Shown: positions 23,432-32,458, numbered from the stretch's first letter. The stretch: 43,528 nucleotides of DNA from JAFHCF01 sp048497495 (GCA_048497495.1 JAFHCF010000027.1:1-43528); one strand, 5' to 3'. The notes: generated by a model not told the origin, from the letters alone. Translations and numbers: made by a program.

Positions 23432-24397
23432 ATGGCGACGAGGACGCGGATCGGATCGTGGTTGGGCGCCGTGGCGATCGCGCTGGCGCTGACGGGCGCC
23501 GGCGCGGCGGTGGCGGGCGAGCCGATCGCCGTCGACCTCCACAACAAGTCCTACGTCACCAGATGCGCCGAGGAGGACAACGTCTACTACACGCTGACCT
23601 CGTCGCAGGTGAAGCGCTTCACCATCGAGGCGAGGACGCCGTCCTACGTCGACACGATCGTGCGGGACCGCACCGCGCCGGACTTCTCCGGCTGCTCGTT
23701 CGGCGGCTCGGGCGGCGCCGAAGGCAAGCCCTATACCCCGCCGACGGCGATCCTGTGGGAAGACGACGAATACGTCCTGAAGGGCGTGGTCTATCCCGAC
23801 TTCTGGCGCCCGACCGTGGTGCCGGTCAGCGTCGGCAAGCTCACCCAGAACTTCCTCCATCTCGTCCAGCTGTGGCGCAAGACGCCGGCCGGACCGGTGG
23901 AGTTCCTGGTGTTCTATCCGCAGGACGGCTATTGGCGGCTGAAGGCCCTGCCGCCCTTCCGCATGCGCGAGGTCGCCTACGGCTCCTCCTTCCTCTTCGG
24001 CCCGGTCGAGGTGAGCACCCGGCCCTTCGTCGCCTATCAGGCGGTGTCGTTCGATCCGGTGAAGGTCGCCTTCACCATCGCCTTCGCCAAGGGCGGCAAG
24101 GCGGTCGTGGCCCTGAAGACGATCGACGTCGGGACGGCCGCCGTCGAGGTCGCCTTCGACGGCGTCGATCCGAAGGGCCTGCCCTTCGCCGCCCTGCGCT
24201 CGATGTATGTCGCGCCGGGCAACGCCGACACCGCCGAGACGGTGGTGCGCGCGACCCCGGGCGGGCCGGCGACCTCCACCGTGGTGGTCGACTACAAGGA
24301 CGGCAAGGCGGCCGACGTCGCCTTCGCCCGCACCGTGCCCTCGACCCACAACACCTCGGCCCCCGACATCGGCTTCCGCGACTTCCGCGCCGATTGA
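23432..24397 (+). CDS. Secreted protein of unknown function
   Basis: 321 residues with a clear Sec signal peptide (basic MATRTRIG, hydrophobic core AVAIALALTGAGAAV, cleavage after AVA near residue 28). The mature part is rich in beta-type sequence. Only two cysteines are evident early on (TRCAEEDN and FSGCSFGG), which may form a disulfide in the periplasm. Recurrent aromatic motifs include VVYPDFWRPT, LVQLWRKT and FYPQDGYWRLK. I recognise no enzyme motif. It stands alone between a convergently oriented membrane-protein gene and the phosphorelay operon. Confidence 0.75.
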   Translation: MATRTRIGSWLGAVAIALALTGAGAAVAGEPIAVDLHNKSYVTRCAEEDNVYYTLTSSQVKRFTIEARTPSYVDTIVRDRTAPDFSGCSFGGSGGAEGKPYTPPTAILWEDDEYVLKGVVYPDFWRPTVVPVSVGKLTQNFLHLVQLWRKTPAGPVEFLVFYPQDGYWRLKALPPFRMREVAYGSSFLFGPVEVSTRPFVAYQAVSFDPVKVAFTIAFAKGGKAVVALKTIDVGTAAVEVAFDGVDPKGLPFAALRSMYVAPGNADTAETVVRATPGGPATSTVVVDYKDGKAADVAFARTVPSTHNTSAPDIGFRDFRAD

Positions 24398-24558
24398 CCC
24401 GACGCCGGGGACCCGGGCGATCCGGTTGACGCGGGCGCGGCGCGGCGGTTCACTCGACGAACGAGGCGGATGGTCTCGCCGTGCCGGCCGGCGCGCGCGG
24501 CGGCGGCGGATGGGACGTGTCGAGGCGACGATGGCGGCCCGGCGATGAAGGCACCACG

Positions 24559-26982
24559 ATGAAGACGGGCACCGCCGGACCGGCGGCGCGATCTCGGGAT
24601 CGTCGATCCTCCGCCGTCGGCTCGCCCCTCCGGCGGCTGTCGATCACGTGGCGCATCGTCCTGATCGTCGTCATCAATCTGGTGGCGCTGGCGGTGTTGG
24701 CGCTGGCGATGACCGGCACCGCGATCGAACTGCGCGGCGCCTGGAACGACCTGCGCTCGTCGCAGGCGACATCCGAACAACTCGTCCAGCTCGAGCGCGC
24801 CGCCTATCGGCTGCATCGCGAGGTCGGCGCCTTCCTCGATCACCCCGACGAGGCGCATCGCAACGACGTCGAGGCGGCCAAGAGCGCCTTCACCGGCATG
24901 TTGTGGCGCTCGATCGACATCGGTCAGACCACTGGCCGCGCCGAACTCGCCGAATTCTCCGAGGTGGCGCGCCACTATCTCTTCGGCTTCGACGATCTGC
25001 GCGGGCTCGAGATCGACATCCGTCTGATCTACGAGAACGAATTCGCCGAACTGGTGCCCCGCCTGCGCGAGCGGCTCGACGCCCTCGATCTGGCGATCCG
25101 GCCGAACGATCTCGAATTGCGCCCCCTGGTCGCCATCGCCTACGACCGTTTCGCCGAATTCCGCGTCGATCTCGTCGCCTATCGCCAGGAGCGGCGCGAC
25201 GAACTTCTCGATCGGGCCCGCCGCGCCCGCGACGTCTTCGCCGCGACCCTGCGCCAGATCGGCCGGTCCCGATCGCCCGACAGCCGCGGCTACGCCATCG
25301 AACGCTTCCAGGAGGAAGTGACCGCGATGGATTTGATCTTCGACCGGCTCCAGGCCATCGCCGAACGGCACGCCGATTGGCTCGCCGGCTCGGTGGAGAG
25401 CAACCGCGCCCGGATGGCGGCGATCATCGAACGCGCCGTCGACCATCAGACGGCGCGCGAGCACGCCGCGATCGCCCGTTTCGACCAGCTCTTCGCCGCC
25501 GCCGCCGGCCGTTTCGCCCTGGTCGCCGGCGTCTTCGGCCTTGTCAGCCTGCTGGTCTCGATCCGGGTGGCGCGAACCATCCGGGCGCCTCTCGCCGCGG
25601 CGCGCGCCGCCATGCGGACGGTGGTCGGCGGTGATCACGACACGCCGGTGGCCGGCCTCGACGGCCGCGACGAGCTCGGCGGCATGGCCCGCTCGATCGA
25701 AGCCTTCCGCCAGGAGGTCGAGCGGATCCGCCGCCGTGACGAAGCCCACGGCGAGCAGGAACGGCGCTGGTATCGCATCCTGGAAACCAGCCCGATCGGC
25801 ATCGCCATTCTCTCGGCGAGCGACGGTCGGCCGGTGTTCCGCAACCATCGCTACGACGAACTCTTCGGCGTCCCCGACGACGGACATCGCGAACCGCCGC
25901 GCCCGCGCGACGGCTTCGCCGACGACGCCGACGCCCTGCGGCTGTCGCGGGAGGTCGCCCGGGGGCAGGGCGTCACCGGCTGGCAGGCGCTGATGAAACG
26001 GCTCGACGGCTCCACCTGGTGGGGCCTGCTCGACGTTCGCCCGATCGAGTTCGCCGGTCGTCCCGCCCATGTCTTCTGGGTCTACGACGTCACCGACCGG
26101 CGCGACGCCGAGGAGGAGATGCGCCGCGCCAAGGAAGGCGCGGAAGGCGCGCTTCGCGACCTCGCCGAGGCCCAGCGTAACCTGATCGAGGCGGAGAAGC
26201 TGGCGGCGATCGGCGGGCTCGTCGCCGGCGTCGCCCACGAGGTCAACAATCCGGTCGGCATCGGCCTCACCGTCGCCTCGAGTTTCGAGCGTCGGGTGGC
26301 GCGGTTCGAGAGCGAACTGGCGTCCGAACCCCTGCGCCGCTCCCGTCTCGACGCCTTCGTCGCCGGGGCTCGCGACGCGGCGCGGCAGTTGGTGAGCAAT
26401 CTGACGCGCGCCGGCGATCTGGTGCAGTCGTTCAAGCAGGTGGCGGTCGACCGCACCCATTCGGAGCGCCGCCGCTTCGATCTCGCCGAGGTCAGCGAGA
26501 AGATCGCCGCGAGCCTGCGCCCGGGTCTCAGGGCCACCGACATCGTCTTCGATCTCGACATCCCCGAGGGCCTCGTCGTCGACAGCCATCCCGGCGCCTG
26601 GGGACAGGTCGTCACCAATCTCTTCGTCAACGCCTCGGCCCACGCCTGGCCCGAGGGGCGCCGGGCGGGCCGCATGGTGCTCTCGGCGCGCCGGCTCGAC
26701 GCCGCCCGCATCGAGGCGGTCTTCGCCGACGACGGCGTCGGGATGAGCGACGAGGTGTCGCGGCGCGCCTTCGAGCCCTTCTTCACCACCCGGCGCGGCT
26801 CCGGGGGGAGTGGATTGGGACTGCACATCGTCTACAACATCGTCACCCATCGGTTGGGCGGGCGGATCGGGCTGGAAACGGCGCCGGGGGCCGGTTGCCG
26901 GTTCCGGATGGTGCTGCCGATCGAGGCCCCGGACGACGACGCGGGCACCGCCCGCGCGCCCACGGAGGATGAAGCCGCATGA
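24559..26982 (+). CDS. Membrane sensor histidine kinase (HAMP-PAS-HisKA-HATPase)
   Basis: 807 residues. TM1 spans about 31-56, a helical periplasmic sensor domain about 57-315, and TM2 about 317-336. A HAMP region (RTIRAPLAAARAAMRTVVGGD onward) follows, then a PAS-like domain beginning WYRILETSPIGIAIL and a coiled coil. The dimerisation helix carries the phospho-acceptor His560 in VAGVAHEVNNPVGIG. The ATPase has N box LFVNASAHAW, G1 DDGVGMSD, FFTTRRGSGGSGLGL and a final GAGCRFRMVLP. The start at 24559 (MKTGTAGP) is chosen over GTG 24481, which adds low-complexity sequence. First gene of a three-gene operon; its stop overlaps the next ATG by four bases. Confidence 0.92.
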   Translation: MKTGTAGPAARSRDRRSSAVGSPLRRLSITWRIVLIVVINLVALAVLALAMTGTAIELRGAWNDLRSSQATSEQLVQLERAAYRLHREVGAFLDHPDEAHRNDVEAAKSAFTGMLWRSIDIGQTTGRAELAEFSEVARHYLFGFDDLRGLEIDIRLIYENEFAELVPRLRERLDALDLAIRPNDLELRPLVAIAYDRFAEFRVDLVAYRQERRDELLDRARRARDVFAATLRQIGRSRSPDSRGYAIERFQEEVTAMDLIFDRLQAIAERHADWLAGSVESNRARMAAIIERAVDHQTAREHAAIARFDQLFAAAAGRFALVAGVFGLVSLLVSIRVARTIRAPLAAARAAMRTVVGGDHDTPVAGLDGRDELGGMARSIEAFRQEVERIRRRDEAHGEQERRWYRILETSPIGIAILSASDGRPVFRNHRYDELFGVPDDGHREPPRPRDGFADDADALRLSREVARGQGVTGWQALMKRLDGSTWWGLLDVRPIEFAGRPAHVFWVYDVTDRRDAEEEMRRAKEGAEGALRDLAEAQRNLIEAEKLAAIGGLVAGVAHEVNNPVGIGLTVASSFERRVARFESELASEPLRRSRLDAFVAGARDAARQLVSNLTRAGDLVQSFKQVAVDRTHSERRRFDLAEVSEKIAASLRPGLRATDIVFDLDIPEGLVVDSHPGAWGQVVTNLFVNASAHAWPEGRRAGRMVLSARRLDAARIEAVFADDGVGMSDEVSRRAFEPFFTTRRGSGGSGLGLHIVYNIVTHRLGGRIGLETAPGAGCRFRMVLPIEAPDDDAGTARAPTEDEAA

Positions 26983-28757
26983 GCGACGACGACGTCCTGG
27001 TCTTCGCCGAGGAGGGCGAGAGCGACACGGAGCGGCCGAAGCGCAATTGGAAGGTCGCGGTGATCGACGACGATCAGGCGGTCCACGACGGCACGCGCTT
27101 CGCGCTCTTCGACTACGAGCTCAACGGCCAGGGAATCGAGATCCTCTCCGCCCATTCGGCGGCCGAGGGGCGCGACCTGGTGCTCGCCCATCCCGACCTC
27201 GCGGTGATCCTGCTCGACGTGGTGATGGAGAGCGAGACCGCCGGGCTCGATCTCGTCGAATTCATCCGCGGCACGGCGGGAAACGACCTCGTCCGCATCA
27301 TCCTGCGCACCGGCCAGCCGGGCCAGGCGCCGGAACGGCGGGTGATCGTCGATCACGACATCAACGACTACAAGGCGAAGACCGAACTCACCGCCGACAA
27401 GCTGTTCACCGCGCTGACGGCGGCGATCCGTTCGCACCAGCAACTCCTCAGGATGGAGGAGACCCGGCGCGGCCTCGAGATCATCATCGACGCGGCGACC
27501 GCCCTCTTCGACACCCGCTCGATGCGGCGCTTCGCCGAAGGGGTGCTGACCCAGGTCGCCTCGCTGCTCGAGGTCGAATGCGCCGGCATGCTGGTGGTGC
27601 GTGACCGGCCACGCGGGCGCGGGCACGACGACGGGGTCGCGGTGATCGCCGGGTCGGGCATCTACGCCGGGCTCAGCGGCGCCGATCGCGACGGCGGGCT
27701 CGACGGCGAGACGCGGCGCGAGATCGATCGGGCCTTCGGCGAGCGCCGCCACTGCTTCTCCGACCAGCGATCGGTGCTCTACATCCACACCTCGAGCGGC
27801 CGCGAGATCGCCGTGGTGCTCGACGTCGCCAAACGCCTGTCGCCGACCGATCGCGCCCTGGTCGAGGTGTTCTGCGGCAAGCTCTCGGTCGCCTTCGAGA
27901 ACGTGCTGCTGCTCGAGCAGTTGCAGAGCGCCAACGCCGAGTTGGAAGCGCGCGTCGCGGCGCGCACCCGCGAGCTCAGCGAGGCCAACCGGCGCCTCGC
28001 CGACCAGCGCGAGACGCTGCGCCGCGCCAATCAGTTCAAGCTCGAGATGCTCGGCATGATCGCCCACGACCTGAAGAACCCGATCGCCGCCATCCTCGGC
28101 CGCGCCGAGATCGTCGGCGAACTGCTCGATCGGCCGGGCGTCGAGCCGGCGACGCTGAAGGAACAGATCGGCAAGATCGCCGCGCCGGCCTCCGCCATGA
28201 ACCGGATGATCGGCGACCTCGTCGGCCAGGCGGCGGCCGACGCGCTCGAGGTCACCATTCGCCGGGTGCGGCTCGACGTCGCCGCGTTGGTCCACGACGT
28301 CGTCGATCACATGCGCCCGATGGCGGCGAAGAAGAACCAGACCCTGGTGTGGCGCTGCGAAGGGCCGGCCCCGGTCGAAGGCGATCCCGACCGTTTGCGC
28401 GAGGCGGTGGAGAACGTCGTCTCCAACGCCATCAAATACGGGCCGGTCGGCGGCAAGGCGGAGATCGCGGTGCGGCGGGTCGAGGATCTCGCGGTGATCA
28501 CCGTCGCCGACGAGGGCCCGGGCCTGTCGCCGGAGGATTTCGGCCGGCTCTTCGGCCGCTTCCAACGGCTCTCGGCGCAACCGACCGGCGGCGAGGGCTC
28601 GACCGGCCTCGGCCTGTCGATCGCCCACGAGATCATCCGCCTGCACGACGGCCACATCGGCGCGCTGAACGGCGAGGCCGGTCGCGGCACCGTCTTCGAG
28701 ATCGTGCTGCCGCCCGCCGGCCCGCTCGGCGACGCGGAAGGGGAGGGCGCGCCATGA
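26979..28757 (+). CDS. REC-DUF3369 hybrid histidine kinase
   Basis: Cytosolic 592-residue protein. An N-terminal receiver domain (VAVIDDDQAVHDGTR, phospho-acceptor Asp80 in ILLDVVME) is followed by the DUF3369 region, which contains a GAF-like core (about residues 165-310). A coiled coil AELEARVAARTRELSEANRR precedes a HisKA domain with His363 in GMIAHDLKNPIAA, and a HATPase domain with ENVVSNAIKYG, VADEGPGLSPED and GSTGLGLSIAHEI. The receiver-first architecture suits a relay in which the membrane kinase phosphorylates this protein or controls its kinase. No membrane segment is present. It is coupled by ATGA to both neighbours. Confidence 0.92.
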   Translation: MSDDDVLVFAEEGESDTERPKRNWKVAVIDDDQAVHDGTRFALFDYELNGQGIEILSAHSAAEGRDLVLAHPDLAVILLDVVMESETAGLDLVEFIRGTAGNDLVRIILRTGQPGQAPERRVIVDHDINDYKAKTELTADKLFTALTAAIRSHQQLLRMEETRRGLEIIIDAATALFDTRSMRRFAEGVLTQVASLLEVECAGMLVVRDRPRGRGHDDGVAVIAGSGIYAGLSGADRDGGLDGETRREIDRAFGERRHCFSDQRSVLYIHTSSGREIAVVLDVAKRLSPTDRALVEVFCGKLSVAFENVLLLEQLQSANAELEARVAARTRELSEANRRLADQRETLRRANQFKLEMLGMIAHDLKNPIAAILGRAEIVGELLDRPGVEPATLKEQIGKIAAPASAMNRMIGDLVGQAAADALEVTIRRVRLDVAALVHDVVDHMRPMAAKKNQTLVWRCEGPAPVEGDPDRLREAVENVVSNAIKYGPVGGKAEIAVRRVEDLAVITVADEGPGLSPEDFGRLFGRFQRLSAQPTGGEGSTGLGLSIAHEIIRLHDGHIGALNGEAGRGTVFEIVLPPAGPLGDAEGEGAP

Positions 28758-29509
28758 CCGAGGAAGCCCGCATCGCCGTCGTCGACGACGACGCCGCCAC
28801 CCGCGACACCGTCGCCGACTATCTGACGATGCACGATTTCGACGTCGTCGCCCTCGACGGCGGGCCGGCGCTGCGCGCCGAGATCGCGCGGCGGGTGCCC
28901 GATCTGGTGGTGCTGGATCTCCACATGCCGGGCGAGAACGGCCTCTCGGTGCTGCGCTTCCTCAAGGAGGAGCGCGGCGGCGTGCCGGTGATCATGCTGA
29001 CCTCGACGGCGAGCCTGATCGACCGCGTCGTGGGTCTCGAACTCGGCGCCGACGACTATCTCGCCAAGCCGGCGGAACTGCGCGAACTGGTGGCGCGCAT
29101 CCGCTCGGTGTTGCGCCGCGCCGGGGGGGCCGGGCGGACGGGCTCCGAGCCGGCCGTGTCCCGCGCCGTGATCGCCGAGGCGGAGACGCGGACCGTCGCC
29201 TTCGGCGCGCGGGTGCTCGACCTCGCCAGCCGCCGTCTCGGCGATAGCGCCGGCGGCATGGACGTGTTGCTCCACGCCTCCGAGTTCGCGCTGATCAAGG
29301 CCTTCCTCGACCATCCCAACCGGGTGTTGTCGCGCGAGCAACTGCTCGATCTCGCCAACGCCCGCGACCCGGAGGCCTTCGACCGGGCGATCGACGTGCG
29401 CGTCAACCGCATCCGCAAGAAGATCGAACCGAACCCCGCCGAACCGATCTTCATCCGCACGGTGCGCGGCGCCGGCTACATCTACGTGCCGGGGGGAGGG
29501 GGGGCGTGA
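28754..29509 (+). CDS. OmpR/PhoB-family response regulator
   Basis: 251 residues: receiver domain with VVDDDAATRD, phospho-acceptor Asp55 in VVLDLHMPGENGL, the switch Thr/Ser in IMLTSTAS and the conserved Lys in DYLAKPAELREL. A winged-helix DNA-binding domain follows, with LLHASEFALIKAFLDHPNRVLSREQLL split over its recognition region, VDVRVNRIRKKIE-like text (IDVRVNRIRKKIE) and IRTVRGAGYIYVP. It is the output of the upstream kinases, as its ATG overlaps the kinase stop. The target genes are unknown; the operon itself is a likely one. Confidence 0.93.
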   Translation: MTEEARIAVVDDDAATRDTVADYLTMHDFDVVALDGGPALRAEIARRVPDLVVLDLHMPGENGLSVLRFLKEERGGVPVIMLTSTASLIDRVVGLELGADDYLAKPAELRELVARIRSVLRRAGGAGRTGSEPAVSRAVIAEAETRTVAFGARVLDLASRRLGDSAGGMDVLLHASEFALIKAFLDHPNRVLSREQLLDLANARDPEAFDRAIDVRVNRIRKKIEPNPAEPIFIRTVRGAGYIYVPGGGGA

Positions 29510-29643
29510 AGTCGCCCGGCGCGACCGAAGTTCGCGCCAATTTCGCCGCCCCCCGCCTTGGCGGCTCGCCGCGACGGTGCTAAGAGCGCGCACCCGCCGA
29601 GGTTTCGGCCGCGAATTCATCCGCACCCACGAGAGGATCCCCG

Positions 29644-30066
29644 ATGGCGATCGAACGCACCTTCTCCATGATCAAGCCCGATGCCACCAAGCGCAATCTC
29701 ACCGGCCAGATCGTGGCGCGCTTCGAGGCCGCCGGCCTGCGCGTCGTCGCCTCCAAGCGCCTGTGGCTGTCGCTGCGCCAGGCCGAGGCCTTCTACGCCG
29801 TCCACGCCGCCCGTCCGTTCTACGGCGAGCTCTGCGAGTTCATGTCGTCCGGTCCGATCGTCGCCCAGGTGCTCGAGGGCGAGAACGCCGTTCTCAAAAA
29901 CCGCGAAGTGATGGGCGCCACCAATCCGGCCAACGCCGACGCCGGCACCATCCGCAAGGACTTCGCCCTGTCGATCGGCGAGAATTCGGTCCACGGCTCC
30001 GACGCCCCCGAGACGGCCGCCGAGGAGATCGCCTTCTTCTTCTCCGGTCTCGAAGTCGTCGGCTGA
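29644..30066 (+). CDS. ndk: Nucleoside diphosphate kinase
   Basis: Balances NTP and dNTP pools by phosphate transfer from NTP to NDP through a phosphohistidine; 140 residues, the normal length. ERTFSMIKPDATKRNLTGQI opens the protein, RPFYGELCEFMSSGP lies in the middle, and NREVMGATNPANADAGTIRKDF precedes the active-site His117 in NSVHGSDAPETAAEEI. GAGAGGATCCCCG-type purine-rich sequence precedes the ATG. A good terminator follows 48 nt after the stop, so it is a single-gene transcript. Confidence 0.97.
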   Translation: MAIERTFSMIKPDATKRNLTGQIVARFEAAGLRVVASKRLWLSLRQAEAFYAVHAARPFYGELCEFMSSGPIVAQVLEGENAVLKNREVMGATNPANADAGTIRKDFALSIGENSVHGSDAPETAAEEIAFFFSGLEVVG

Positions 30067-30113
30067 CGCTTTCGACCGTCGAGTGGTTCGATCGACCACT
30101 GGATTCTCGACCG

Positions 30114-30149
30114 GCCCGGTCTCGGAAACGAGGCCGGGCTTCGTCGTTT
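30114..30149 (+). terminator. Rho-independent terminator after ndk
   Basis: GCCCGGTCTCG-GAAA-CGAGGCCGGGC forms an 11-bp stem (one G-T pair) with a GNRA-type loop at 30114-30139, followed by TTCGTCGTTT. Confidence 0.85.
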
Positions 30150-30336
30150 CACGGCAGGCGGGTGCCGAGGACGAGGATCCTCCGATGGATCCGGCGATCG
30201 GCGAACAGGCGCAACCGCCGCATCACGGCGAGCGTCGCGCGGTTGGCGGTCCGATGACGGCGATCGACCGGATTCGCCGGACCCACCCGTCCCCACGCCT
30301 CGTCGCCGGTCTCCTCGACGCCGGGAGGCGAACACA
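30150..30336. other. Intergenic stretch without recognised features
   Basis: 187 bp between the ndk terminator and the small-RNA terminator. Open frames here have no ribosome site and unremarkable composition. I see nothing supportable. Confidence 0.4.
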
Positions 30337-30371
30337 AATAAAAAAGCAAGACACCTCGCGGTGCCTTGCTT
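30337..30371 (-). terminator. Rho-independent terminator, minus strand
   Basis: AAGCAAG/CTTGCTT (30344-30350 with 30365-30371) extended by CACC/GGTG across one mismatch, with loop TCGC, and followed on the minus strand by TTTTTTATTTG. There is no T-run on the plus side, so it serves minus-strand transcripts only. Confidence 0.9.
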
Positions 30372-30555
30372 CTCAATAGTTACGCGTCAGACCCCTGACC
30401 TCGGACCCCCGCTCCCGATAGCGGCGGTTCGAGTGGCTGCTCCGTCGACCCTTGCGAGCCGATGCGGGCGCCCGGGGTTTTCCTCCCGAGACTTAGACCG
30501 CGATAGTCGGGGCTGTGGCGCACCGTTCCGGTCTTCGCCCGCCCTCTTTTGATGG
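30337..30555 (-). ncRNA. Putative small RNA of about 200 nt, unidentified
   Basis: A strong minus-strand terminator (30337-30371) lies in a region with no minus-strand gene. Upstream sequence can form several hairpins (for example GTCAG-ACCC-CTGAC near 30386-30399, and GC-rich helices around 30420-30500). A weak promoter can be drawn on the minus strand (GTGACA, 17 bases, TAAGGT, near 30562-30590), giving a start near 30555. I compared it with SRP RNA, 6S RNA, tmRNA and RNase P by their conserved cores and found none of them. The ends are estimates. Confidence 0.5.
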
Positions 30556-30781
30556 GGGGACCTTAGCCGAACTAAATCGGTTTGTCACGACCCGGACCGG
30601 CATCCCGCCACTTTTTCGCCACACCCCGAAAACGCATCGAAATTGTGCTTTCACAGCGGCGTTGCGAGAAATTCGCAGGTCCGCGACCTTGAAAAAGTCG
30701 ATCGACTGGTCTCTCGTCGAAGGCATCGTGGACGCGGATCGGCGCGGGCCTCGGCGAGGCACGGCGGCATCGAGAGGGCGC
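30556..30781 (+). other. Leader region of the lipoate-ligase/DUF116 gene
   Basis: 226 bp upstream of ATG 30782. The plus-strand frame is open here, but it crosses the small-RNA region and lacks family similarity. GAGAGG five bases before 30782 sets the start there. No clear promoter hexamers were found. Confidence 0.4.
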
Positions 30782-32425
30782 ATGAAGGTCGATGGGACGC
30801 GAGACGCGGCGACGCGACGGCGGATCGCCGTGACGGTCGAGACGGCGGCCACGTCGGCCGCGGAAGGCTTCGGGCGCGACCTCGCCCGACTTCGCCGCCA
30901 CGCCCATCGCGCCGGCGTGGCGAGCCTGCGGCTGTGGCGGTCACACCCGGCGGTGGCGATCGGTCGCGATCAGGCGCTCGCCCGCGAGGTGCGACTCGCC
31001 CATTGCCGTGCCGAGGCGTTGCCCGTCGTGCGCCGGCCGACCGGCGGCGGCGCGCTGTGGCTCGACCCGGATGAGATCTGCCTGTCGCTGGTCGTCGACG
31101 GCGGGTGTCTCGGGGAGACGCCGGCCGCGCGGCTCGCCGGCGCGGCGGCCCTGATCGGCGACGGGCTGATGCGGCTCGGGATCGCCACGGCGTTTCGCCC
31201 GCCCAACGACCTCGAGGTGGTGGGCGGGGCCAAGATCGCCTCGGTCTTCCTGGCGGAGGAAGAGGCGGCGGCGCTGATCTTCGCCACCGTGTTGTTCGAT
31301 TTCGACATCGAGGCGGCGATGACCGCCCTCCTGGTGCCGACCGAGAAGCTGACCAAGACCGGCCTCGAGCAGGCTCGCGAGAGAGTGACGACACTACGCC
31401 GGTGGTCGCCGGCCCGCGACCGCGCCGAGGTCGAGGCGGCGCTGGTCGCGGCGGTGGTCGAGGGGCTCGCGGCGCGACCGACCCCGGCGATGGAGGACGG
31501 CGAGCCGTTCACGCCGCTCGACGATCTGCTCGGCCGGCCGGACCCCTGGGCCGCGCCGCTCGCCGCCGGCTTCGAGACCGAGGACAAGACGCGCCGGGCG
31601 ACGCTGCGGCTACGGCTGGAGACGGACCCGACCGGCACCGAGGTGGCGTCGGCGCGGTTCGCCACCGATGCCGCCTTCGTCCCGCGCGACCTCGCCGGCC
31701 GCATCGCCACCGCGCTCGCCGGGGCGACGATCGCCGACGTGCCCGCCCGAATGGCGGAGTTCGCCGATCTCGCCGCCGATGCCGTCGTCGGCTTCGACGG
31801 CGCCGATCTCGTCCGTCTCGCGGTCCGAGCCCAAGCCAAGGCGCGGCTCGGCGCCCGCGTCGGCCTCGACGCGGCCCAGACCTCCGGGCTGATGCTCGCC
31901 GGCGCGGCCGAGGACGCGGCCGAGGCGCTGGGGCGGGCGACCGTCATGCTGGTGCCCTATTGCGCCAAGCCTGCGTGGTGCGCGCTGCGTCCGACGCCCG
32001 ACTGTATCGACTGTGGTCACTGCGAGGTCGGCACGGCCTACCGGCTCGCCCGCGAGCGCGGCCTCGACGTCACCACCATCACCGACTTCGAGCATCTCGC
32101 CGAGACCTTGGCCGACATGAAGCAACGCGGCGTCTCGGCCTATGTCGGCATGTGCTGCTCCGACTTCTTCCTCAAGCGCCACGCCGCCTTCCGCGAAGCC
32201 GGAATGGACGCCGTGCTGTTGGATGTCGTCGGGGCCACCTGCTACGAGCTCAAACAGGAACACCTCGCCTATGCCGGCGCCTTCCGGGCCGAGGCGAGCC
32301 TCGATCTCGACGCGCTCGAGAAGGTGATGGCGCTGGTGCCGTGCCGCGCGACTTCGTGCGGAGGGAGTGTCCGCGCCGCGGGCCACCGGCGCGACGCCGA
32401 CGACAGCGATCCGATCGTCGGATGA
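30782..32425 (+). CDS. Lipoate-protein ligase A-like / DUF116 fusion
   Basis: 547 residues. The N-terminal half (about 1-250) is a biotin/lipoate protein ligase catalytic domain. It has the RRPTGGGALWLDPDEICLS motif from residue 84, NDLEVVGGAKIASV with the likely catalytic Lys151, and a following accessory segment. From about residue 385 there is a cysteine-rich DUF116-type domain with PYCAKPAWCALRPTPDC, IDCGHCEVG, YVGMCCSDFFLKRH and VVGATCYELKQEH. The cysteine number suggests a metal or Fe-S site. Expected activity is lipoyl or octanoyl transfer to a carrier protein; what DUF116 adds is unknown. The start at 30782 is set by GAGAGG. No lipA or lipB is adjacent. Confidence 0.75.
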   Translation: MKVDGTRDAATRRRIAVTVETAATSAAEGFGRDLARLRRHAHRAGVASLRLWRSHPAVAIGRDQALAREVRLAHCRAEALPVVRRPTGGGALWLDPDEICLSLVVDGGCLGETPAARLAGAAALIGDGLMRLGIATAFRPPNDLEVVGGAKIASVFLAEEEAAALIFATVLFDFDIEAAMTALLVPTEKLTKTGLEQARERVTTLRRWSPARDRAEVEAALVAAVVEGLAARPTPAMEDGEPFTPLDDLLGRPDPWAAPLAAGFETEDKTRRATLRLRLETDPTGTEVASARFATDAAFVPRDLAGRIATALAGATIADVPARMAEFADLAADAVVGFDGADLVRLAVRAQAKARLGARVGLDAAQTSGLMLAGAAEDAAEALGRATVMLVPYCAKPAWCALRPTPDCIDCGHCEVGTAYRLARERGLDVTTITDFEHLAETLADMKQRGVSAYVGMCCSDFFLKRHAAFREAGMDAVLLDVVGATCYELKQEHLAYAGAFRAEASLDLDALEKVMALVPCRATSCGGSVRAAGHRRDADDSDPIVG

Positions 32426-32431
32426 AGCGGG

Positions 32432-32458
32432 ACGAGGGCGCGCCCGCCCTTGTCTTTT
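32432..32458 (+). terminator. Rho-independent terminator before proS
   Basis: Stem ACGAGGGCG/CGCCCTTGT (9 bp, one G-T), loop CGCC, followed by CTTTTC. It begins 7 nt after the ligase/DUF116 stop. Confidence 0.8.

Noticed and set aside
30337..30555. Known housekeeping RNA (SRP RNA, 6S RNA, tmRNA or RNase P RNA)
   Set aside because: None of the conserved cores I know for these RNAs is present; only general structure and a terminator are visible.
30515..30781. N-terminal extension of the ligase/DUF116 protein
   Set aside because: It overlaps the putative small RNA and lacks a ribosome site; a good Shine-Dalgarno and the family start point to 30782.
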